A program made the position numbers and the translations under genes. The notes beneath the pieces are model-generated. The model had not been told where the DNA came from and searched no databases. It saw only the letters and a list, made by a program, of their open reading frames with translations. DNA of 8,216 nt from Candidatus Falkowbacteria bacterium HGW-Falkowbacteria-2 (lineage in GTDB: Bacteria > Patescibacteriota > Patescibacteriia > Patescibacteriales > UBA12465), in assembly GCA_002841655.1 (NCBI GenBank), contig PHAH01000030.1, positions 1 through 8,216 on the forward strand. The letters run 5' to 3'. This document shows, one piece after another, positions 1-4,270 of this stretch; within the stretch, counting starts at the first letter, position 1; every line of letters begins with the position of its first letter.

Positions 1-1282
1 TCAAATGACAGTTTCTGCTTCTCGATTAATTAAAGAAAAGATGGCATTTGGGCGCAGTCATTCAAATGTTATCGGTGGCTTCAAGACCGTGGGTGTGACG
101 ATCATAAATATCTTTAACCCAATATTCTGGAAGCAATCATATAAACGTGGTCGCGAGTGGTTGCAGTCATTGCATCCTCGTAGCCGCTCAATGTTTGTTG
201 TGCTTGGTGCTGTCGTTTTCATTCTCGTTGGCAGCATTGTTTTAACTGCCATTAGAAATAGTAGTAAGGCTAGCGCTGAAGAATTTGTAAGATTAGTGAA
301 TGATCTTGAGGAAAAAAACAGCATGATTGAGTCCTACTTGTTATATAATAACCAAGAAGGAGCTAAAACATTAATCGGCCAGAGTCTTGCAGCGATTGAC
401 GCTATTGTTGTTAAAGGTGATGAACAAACTGCCGAACGTGATAAGTTGCGCTCAGAGCTTGAAGTGCTTAAGGCTAAGGTTCAGAAACTAACTACCATCG
501 AAAACCCCGAACACATTGGTGACTTTAACGCTAATAATGCTTCAGCAGAAACTCGCAATTTAATTGTTAATGACGACAAAGCTTTTGCTGCGGATCCGGC
601 TGGGAAGGCAGTTTATACGCTTAACCTGAAGGATAAGACGGCGGCCAGCTTTTTACTTAACGGCGATATCAGTGCGCTTGATAAACCAGTTATTTGGGAA
701 GACTTTATCTATTATTTAAATGCTAATGGATTAGTAAAATTGAATCCTAATAACGGCACTAATTCCAGTCTTAGTATTGCTAACGTGGGCGCTGATGACA
801 AAATTGACTCCTTTCAGTTCTATAATAACACTCGCGACTATCTTTATTTGTTAATGGCTGATGTTAATAAATTATATCGTTTGAGCCCTGGTAGCGGTGG
901 CTATACGGGACGTATTGATTGGATGAACGATGAAACGGCACTAGGCGATGCTGTTTCGATTGCTATCAACAACGATATATTTGTACTCAGAAATAATGGC
1001 CAAGTTACTCGTTTGAAGGCTGGTCGACGCGTTGACTTTAATTTGGAGGCAATCGAACCCAAACTTGAAAATGCCTCCCTGCTCCGCGAAGTTGATGGCA
1101 AGCTTTATATTCTTGATAAGAATAGTAAGCGTCTACTTATTTTTAATTTCGACGGGAAGCTTATTTGGCAATACCGTTTGTCTAGCCTTAATAATATTAA
1201 AGATTTCAGTTTAAGTGCCGATCAGAAGACTGCTTACTTCTTAAATGATAATTCCCTCTATCAAATATCCCTTGAACGATAA
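1..1282 (+). CDS. Membrane-anchored protein with coiled coil and beta-propeller-like extracytoplasmic region (probably 5'-partial)
   Basis: Not recognised as a named family. The first ATG is at 5-7, but the frame is open to the window edge and no promoter or ribosome site precedes it, so the true start probably lies outside; 425 residues are counted from that ATG. Residues 1-62 are basic and would be cytoplasmic. Residues about 63-83 (MFVVLGAVVFILVGSIVLTAI) form one clear membrane segment. Residues about 90-165 are charged and heptad-like, a likely coiled-coil stalk. From about 170 to the end, short beta-strand repeats recur (for example KPVIWEDFIYYLNANGLVKL and GKLYILDKNSKRLLIFNFDG), as in WD40/PQQ/NHL-type propellers. 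By the positive-inside rule the propeller lies outside the membrane. In such organisms this layout can follow a cytoplasmic domain such as a PP2C phosphatase; that is a guess, since the upstream sequence is missing. Convergent with rplL, sharing a terminator. Confidence 0.7.
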   Translation, partial: QMTVSASRLIKEKMAFGRSHSNVIGGFKTVGVTIINIFNPIFWKQSYKRGREWLQSLHPRSRSMFVVLGAVVFILVGSIVLTAIRNSSKASAEEFVRLVNDLEEKNSMIESYLLYNNQEGAKTLIGQSLAAIDAIVVKGDEQTAERDKLRSELEVLKAKVQKLTTIENPEHIGDFNANNASAETRNLIVNDDKAFAADPAGKAVYTLNLKDKTAASFLLNGDISALDKPVIWEDFIYYLNANGLVKLNPNNGTNSSLSIANVGADDKIDSFQFYNNTRDYLYLLMADVNKLYRLSPGSGGYTGRIDWMNDETALGDAVSIAINNDIFVLRNNGQVTRLKAGRRVDFNLEAIEPKLENASLLREVDGKLYILDKNSKRLLIFNFDGKLIWQYRLSSLNNIKDFSLSADQKTAYFLNDNSLYQISLER

Positions 1283-1294
1283 CATGATGATAAC

Positions 1295-1322
1295 AAAAAA
1301 CCCGCGGTAAAGCGGGTTTTTT
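1295..1322. terminator. Bidirectional intrinsic terminator between the propeller gene and rplL
   Basis: A perfect GC-rich stem, CCCGC (1301-1305) with GCGGG (1312-1316), has a 6-nt loop. It is flanked by six A on the left (1295-1300) and six T on the right (1317-1322), so either strand reads as hairpin plus U-run. It lies 12 bp after the stop of the plus-strand gene and 17 bp after the stop of rplL, so it probably ends both convergent transcripts. Confidence 0.9.
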
Positions 1323-1339
1323 ATTTCTATCAACTAAGC

Positions 1340-1759
1340 TTATTTTAAGGTTACTTTGCCGCCAGCTTCTTCTAATTTCTTCTTTAAAGCTTCAGCTTCG
1401 TCCTTCTTTAAACCTTCCTTTAAGACCTTAGGAGCGCCATCAACTAAATCTTTGGCTTCCTTAAGACCCATTTCGGTTACTTCGCGAACAACCTTGATGA
1501 CGCTGATTTTGTTTGCACCAGCATCGGTTAATTCGACATCGAAGCTATCCTTCTCTTCAACAGCGGCAGCGCCTGCGCCAGCACCAGGAGCCATCATCAT
1601 GGCAGGAGCAGCAGCAGAAACACCAAACTTCTTTTCGAGGATCTTTACTAATTCAGCAAGATCTAAAACGCTCATCTTTTCGATTTCAGTTACTAAGCTT
1701 TGGAACTTAGCCGGTACCGCTACTTCTTCAGCGGTCTCATTCTTTGTTTCTTCGGACAT
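1340..1759 (-). CDS. rplL: Large ribosomal subunit protein bL12 (L7/L12)
   Basis: Stalk protein of the 50S subunit; dimers bind the C-terminal helix of L10 and recruit and activate translational GTPases. The 139 residues show the classic three parts: an N-terminal dimerisation region (about 17-48, with MSVLDLAELVKILEKKFGVS), an Ala/Gly/Met-rich flexible hinge (about 49-70), and the globular C-terminal domain (about 72-139) with the highly conserved GLKEAKDLVDGAPKVLKEG and a LEEAGGKV end. It is somewhat longer than the usual 120-130 residues because of an acidic extension of about 15 residues before the dimerisation domain. It follows rplJ by 26 bp and is presumably co-transcribed with it under the L10 leader. 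There is no Shine-Dalgarno before the ATG; the upstream 25 bases are nearly all A/T. Identification is secure. Confidence 0.98.
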   Translation of the reverse strand: MSEETKNETAEEVAVPAKFQSLVTEIEKMSVLDLAELVKILEKKFGVSAAAPAMMMAPGAGAGAAAVEEKDSFDVELTDAGANKISVIKVVREVTEMGLKEAKDLVDGAPKVLKEGLKKDEAEALKKKLEEAGGKVTLK

Positions 1760-1785
1760 AAATTTTGATAAAAATTATAAGTAAA

Positions 1786-2310
1786 TTATTTTTTCTCACT
1801 TACCGCCTTTAAGACGTAAACGAGATTGCGGAGGTTACCGGCTAAAGCGTTAACGAAACCGGAAACTGGGGCGTTGATAGAGCCCACCAACTTGGCATAC
1901 AACTCAGTCTTACTTGGTAATTTAGCAACGGCTTCGATTTCTTCCTTTGAAAGCAATTTGCCTTCGAGGATTCCGCCCAGGAAATATAACTTTTCAGTTT
2001 TATCCTTACGGAAGGTATCGATAACCTTTGCGGCTGCAACTTCATCTCTGTAGGAGAATACAGCGGCAATCTTACCATCAAGACTTTTTGAGTCCAAGCT
2101 GTCCAAACCTTGATTCTTAAAGGCAAGATTCAATAAAGTTTTTTTCGCAACATAGTATTCACCGTTTTCTTGGCGTAACTGATCGCGCAAAGCTTCATTG
2201 TCCTTCACCCCTAAGGCGTTAAAGCCAGCAAAGACGATTGATTTGGCATCTCCAATCTTCTTTTGCAAGCTCCGCAGGATTTCCTGCTTTTGGACTTTGC
2301 TTTTTGGCAT
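1786..2310 (-). CDS. rplJ: Large ribosomal subunit protein uL10
   Basis: Base of the ribosomal stalk. It binds 23S rRNA through its N-terminal domain and carries L7/L12 dimers on its C-terminal helix; free L10(L12) complex also represses its own operon by binding the mRNA leader. The 174 residues fit the family (about 165-175). Visible hallmarks are the N-terminal KSKVQKQEILRSLQKKI and SIVFAGFNALGV, then GEYYVAKKTLLNLAF in the rRNA-binding half, a FLGGILEGKLL segment and a LAGNLRNLVYVLKAVSEKK C-terminal helix. First gene of the rplJ-rplL operon, with its own promoter and leader immediately upstream. The genes usually upstream (rplK-rplA) are absent and uvrC sits there instead. No Shine-Dalgarno is seen; a small AAGCG/CGCTT hairpin (2322-2340) lies 11 nt before the ATG. 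Confidence 0.97.
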   Translation of the reverse strand: MPKSKVQKQEILRSLQKKIGDAKSIVFAGFNALGVKDNEALRDQLRQENGEYYVAKKTLLNLAFKNQGLDSLDSKSLDGKIAAVFSYRDEVAAAKVIDTFRKDKTEKLYFLGGILEGKLLSKEEIEAVAKLPSKTELYAKLVGSINAPVSGFVNALAGNLRNLVYVLKAVSEKK

Positions 2311-2361
2311 AATATTTTTATAAGCGTTTTTTAAGCGCTTGGTTTATAAGTACGTTAGAAT

Positions 2362-2387
2362 AAAAAAAATCTGTGGGACGACCACAG
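2362..2387 (-). terminator. Attenuator-type intrinsic terminator in the L10 leader
   Basis: On the minus strand CTGTGG (2387-2382) pairs with CCACAG (2376-2371) across a 5-nt loop, followed by ATTTTTTTT (2370-2362). It lies upstream of rplJ rather than after a gene, and its 5' arm is shared with the leader's outer helix, so it fits transcription attenuation. It would also stop read-through from uvrC, which has no terminator of its own. Confidence 0.85.
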
Positions 2388-2460
2388 AGAGATGAAAATA
2401 AGCTAAAATTAGCTTTATTTACCTCGGCAAGACTTATCTTTATGCTTGCTGTCTGTGGTA
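2362..2460 (-). promoter_or_regulatory. Ribosomal protein L10 leader (autoregulatory mRNA structure)
   Basis: Reading the minus strand as RNA, the leader begins ACCACAGACAGCAAG (2459 downward) and contains CUUGCCGAGG (2431-2422), which resembles the conserved core of the bacterial L10 leader (acagacagcag ... ctgccgagg). GCAAG (2449-2445) pairs with CUUGC (2431-2427) to close an internal hairpin. ACCACAGA (2459-2452) can pair with all eight bases of UCUGUGGU (2388-2381), forming the outer helix. The same UCUGUGG bases also form the 5' arm of an intrinsic terminator, so the two folds exclude each other. By analogy with known L10 leaders, bound L10(L12) should shift the balance and reduce rplJL expression; the direction of the switch is inferred, not seen. 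Confidence 0.85.
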
Positions 2461-2480
2461 ATCTATTGATTTATGTTTAT

Positions 2481-2508
2481 ATATTAGCAGATTACGCGCC
2501 TCTGTCAA
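2481..2508 (-). promoter_or_regulatory. Sigma70-type promoter for rplJ-rplL
   Basis: On the minus strand a perfect TTGACA (2508-2503) is followed after 16 bp by TAATAT (2486-2481) preceded by TGC, an extended -10 pattern. A start near 2474 would place the transcript about 15 nt ahead of the L10 leader core. The -35 lies only 6 bp beyond the uvrC stop codon. TATATA or TATAAA a few bases downstream are alternative -10 elements at poorer spacing. Confidence 0.75.
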
Positions 2509-2514
2509 GGATAA

Positions 2515-3687
2515 CTACCTAATAGCTGTCTGCTTCTTAGCGCGTTTGCGACCGTAGTTCGCGAAACGGTGTGCTTCTTCGCGCACTTTTAATAAGGTGG
2601 GCTTTAAGACGGCGGCAAGATCTTTGAAATTCTTGGAGACACCTTTTGTGAAGACAAGTCTGTCTCCACCGAATTTCGAAATGCCAACCATCGCCACGTG
2701 AATATTCAGGCGACCAAGTTCTCGGGACAGGAAACTGATTTGGGGACTTCCACCATCAATCATTATCAAGTCAGGACGAGGCCAGTTCTCATGTTTAAAG
2801 CGTCTAGTTAGAACTTCAAGCAGGGCTCTTTCGTCATCACTAGCAGGTGCGTCCTTGATTTTGAAGAGTCGGTATTCGCTTCCCTGTTTTTCGCCATTTT
2901 CAAATACAACCATGGAAGCGTAGCTTTCCTTGCCCTGAAAGTGGGAAATATCATAACCTTCAATGCGCCGCAGACGCGGTATACTTAAATCCTCCTCTTT
3001 GCTCAACAAGGACACTTCTTGGATGTGCCTGAATGCACGTGCTTGGTCAGGGTTTTCTTTTTCTAGTTTTTTTAGTAAACGCGTCCGGTCACCACTAAGA
3101 AGCATCATTATCTTTTTGATATTCTTTTTGTATTCCCAGGACTCGATGGCATCGACACAGGCGCCTGGACAAACACCAATTTGATAATCAAAACAAGGTC
3201 GACCGCTATGAGGTGTGCAGGTGCTGTACGGAAAGACTCTTCGCAGTAGGCGCAGGGCGGTATTTATTAAATAAAAAGCTTGATAAGGACCGAAGACCTT
3301 ATATTTGTCAGATGGAAATTTATTAAGTTCTCTGCCCCTAATAATAATTGGTCTCGGAAATTCCGACTTTTCGTTAATAGCAACATAAATGAAGGAGCGG
3401 TCATCACGATCAACAACGTTATACTTTGGCCAATATTTTTTTATGTTGGCCGCTTCTAAAACGATGGCCTCAAGCAGGCTTTCGCATTGAATATAACTCA
3501 GGTCAACAGCTTGTTGCACCATTTCCGCCATGCGCGGTTCAAGGTTGCTGAGAAAATATTGACTCAACCTATTTTTAAGATTAACTGCGCGGCCAACATA
3601 CAAAACTTCGCCGTTTTGATTACGCCAAAAATAGACGCCAGGCGTCTTTGGAGCTTCTTTTAGTTTTACTTTAAGTGGGTGAGTCAT
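2515..3687 (-). CDS. uvrC: UvrC excinuclease subunit, short form lacking helix-hairpin-helix and intact UVR domain
   Basis: Dual-incision nuclease of nucleotide excision repair, recruited to the UvrB-DNA complex. Residues 17-45 are the GIY-YIG domain (GVY 17-19, YVG 30-32, R40), with E78 in the LEAANIKKYWPKYN stretch as the likely metal ligand; this domain makes the 3' cut. C157, C165, C173 and C177 match the cysteine cluster reported to hold an Fe-S centre in E. coli UvrC. Residues about 243-376 form the RNase H-like nuclease for the 5' cut, with probable catalytic D246 (GYDISH), D311 (MIDGG) and H373 (EEAHRFA). At 390 residues it is far below the usual 590-620. The sequence stops just after HRFA, so the tandem helix-hairpin-helix is absent, and the UVR region (about 199-228) is short and lacks the FE-x-AA-x-x-RD core. 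The start ATG overlaps the ogt stop as TAATG, so translational coupling is likely. Confidence 0.93.
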   Translation of the reverse strand: MTHPLKVKLKEAPKTPGVYFWRNQNGEVLYVGRAVNLKNRLSQYFLSNLEPRMAEMVQQAVDLSYIQCESLLEAIVLEAANIKKYWPKYNVVDRDDRSFIYVAINEKSEFPRPIIIRGRELNKFPSDKYKVFGPYQAFYLINTALRLLRRVFPYSTCTPHSGRPCFDYQIGVCPGACVDAIESWEYKKNIKKIMMLLSGDRTRLLKKLEKENPDQARAFRHIQEVSLLSKEEDLSIPRLRRIEGYDISHFQGKESYASMVVFENGEKQGSEYRLFKIKDAPASDDERALLEVLTRRFKHENWPRPDLIMIDGGSPQISFLSRELGRLNIHVAMVGISKFGGDRLVFTKGVSKNFKDLAAVLKPTLLKVREEAHRFANYGRKRAKKQTAIR

Positions 3688-4013
3688 TATTTTACACAGT
3701 ATATGCTAAGATCAATTTTGTTATTAATTATTTCAACACCTTCACTTTTAAGTAATTTTTTCTTGCTATCAGTGCCGAAAGCAAAACCACCGATATCGCC
3801 GTCGGATCTCACCACCCGGTGACAAGGGACGGTTGGCGCAAAAGGATTGCAATGCAAAGCTTGGCCCACGGCCTGAGCCCCCTTTTTAAGGTCCAGTAAG
3901 GCCGCTAGACGGCCGTAGGTTGTCACTTTCCCCTTTGGGACCTTAGAGGTTAATTCGTACACTCTAGAGGCAAAATCACTTACTTTATGACGATTATTGA
4001 TTGACATGGGCAT
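3687..4013 (-). CDS. ogt: One-domain O6-alkylguanine-DNA alkyltransferase (MGMT/Ogt family)
   Basis: Suicide repair protein that moves methyl or alkyl groups from O6-guanine in DNA to its own cysteine. The 108 residues cover only the C-terminal DNA-binding and active-site domain. Residues 26-36 (PKGKVTTYGRL) start the helix-turn-helix; 46-58 (AQAVGQALHCNPF) is the recognition helix region; 63-68 (PCHRVV) holds the acceptor C64, so this is a real transferase motif and not an ATL protein, where Trp replaces Cys. GDIGGF (72-77) and a LLKSEGVE end (87-94) also fit. Q47 stands where human MGMT has its Arg finger (R128 in ARAVG). The start may be ATG 4013 or ATG 4007 (Met3). A probable -10 ends only 8 nt before the first ATG, which suggests a leaderless message. 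First gene of an ogt-uvrC unit. Confidence 0.9.
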   Translation of the reverse strand: MPMSINNRHKVSDFASRVYELTSKVPKGKVTTYGRLAALLDLKKGAQAVGQALHCNPFAPTVPCHRVVRSDGDIGGFAFGTDSKKKLLKSEGVEIINNKIDLSIYCVK

Positions 4014-4029
4014 ATGAATAGAGTATAAT
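4001..4029 (+). promoter_or_regulatory. Perfect consensus sigma70 promoter reading away from ogt
   Basis: TTGACA (4001-4006), exactly 17 bp, then TATAAT (4024-4029): 12 of 12 consensus bases at optimal spacing on the plus strand. The -35 lies inside the first codons of ogt and the -10 overlaps the probable ogt -10. A start at G4035 or A4036 is expected. No protein gene follows on this strand; the transcript would run into the terminator at 4240-4269. Confidence 0.85.
4022..4027 (-). promoter_or_regulatory. Probable -10 element of the ogt-uvrC promoter
   Basis: TATACT on the minus strand (4027-4022) lies 8 nt before the first ogt ATG, the usual distance from -10 to transcription start, so transcription could begin at or next to the start codon. 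A matching -35 is poor (ATTATG at 17 bp). It overlaps, on the opposite strand, the TATAAT of the small-RNA promoter, so the two units may compete for polymerase. Confidence 0.4.
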
Positions 4030-4035
4030 ATGATG

Positions 4036-4269
4036 AGTTGTTTTCATAATTGGCTTTGATCACTCGTTGATCAGTGGGTTTATAATGATGCCAAGCGTAT
4101 TGTTGACCAAGGAGTCGGCCGCCGCATAATACCGTTATAAACATTCCCCACTTTAGCCTACAAAGCCGGGGCCACAATTGCTCCGGTTTATCTCAGTACT
4201 TCTAATGAAGTTGATTGGCATGATGATTGCAAGGTGAGAAGACGGCCCGACTATCTGGTCGTCTTTTTT
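4036..4269 (+). ncRNA. Candidate structured small RNA of about 235 nt, family not recognised
   Basis: The region is bounded by a perfect promoter and a strong intrinsic terminator, on the strand opposite to both neighbours. The in-frame stops TGA (4057) and TAA (4138) break the only long frame. Helices seen by eye: TGATCA 4057-4062 with 4068-4073 (5-nt loop); AGTGG-GTTTATAA 4073-4085 with TTATAAAC 4135-4142 and CCACT 4148-4152 (13 bp around a 5-nt bulge); a 10-bp stem 4163-4172 with 4180-4189 (two G-U pairs, loop CACAATT); ACTTC/GAAGT 4198-4211 with loop TAAT; and the terminator stem. ATGCCAA (4088-4094), inside the large loop, can pair with TTGGCAT (4215-4221), a possible pseudoknot. I see no signature of tmRNA, RNase P RNA, SRP RNA or 6S RNA. 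The function is unknown; high expression is inferred from the promoter. Confidence 0.6.
4240..4269 (+). terminator. Intrinsic terminator of the candidate small RNA
   Basis: AGACGGCC (4240-4247) pairs with GGTCGTCT (4257-4264) over 8 bp with one G-U, a 9-nt loop, then TTTTTT (4264-4269). It lies directly against the uvrA stop codon (4271-4273). Read on the minus strand the same hairpin is followed by TTCTCACC, a weak U-tract, so it is at best a poor terminator for uvrA. Confidence 0.85.
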
Positions 4270-4270
4270 A

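Noticed and set aside
1356..1784. Plus-strand open frame of 142 codons antisense to rplL
   Set aside because: It mirrors the strongly biased rplL codons on the other strand; rplL itself is certain.
2515..2560. UvrC truncation by frameshift or sequencing error
   Set aside because: The rplJ promoter begins 6 bp past the stop, and no helix-hairpin-helix-like sequence is visible in any frame nearby.
4081..4086. Second TATAAT inside the small-RNA region
   Set aside because: The nearest -35-like TTGATC is 19 bp upstream and weak, and these bases pair in the 13-bp helix; the promoter at 4001-4029 is far better.
3980..4177. Minus-strand open frame of 65 codons between uvrA and ogt
   Set aside because: It overlaps ogt out of frame, lies antisense to the structured region, has no ribosome site and shows no recognisable domain.
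4240..4264. Same hairpin as terminator for uvrA on the minus strand
   Set aside because: On that strand the stem is followed by TTCTCACC, a poor U-tract, so the evidence supports only the plus-strand direction well.
4036..4269. Identity of the small RNA as tmRNA, RNase P RNA, SRP RNA or 6S RNA
   Set aside because: There is no tRNA-like end or tag frame, no GAGGAAAGUC or ACAGAAA core, no GGAAGGAAGCAGC-type SRP loop, and no single long rod with a central bubble pairing the two ends.
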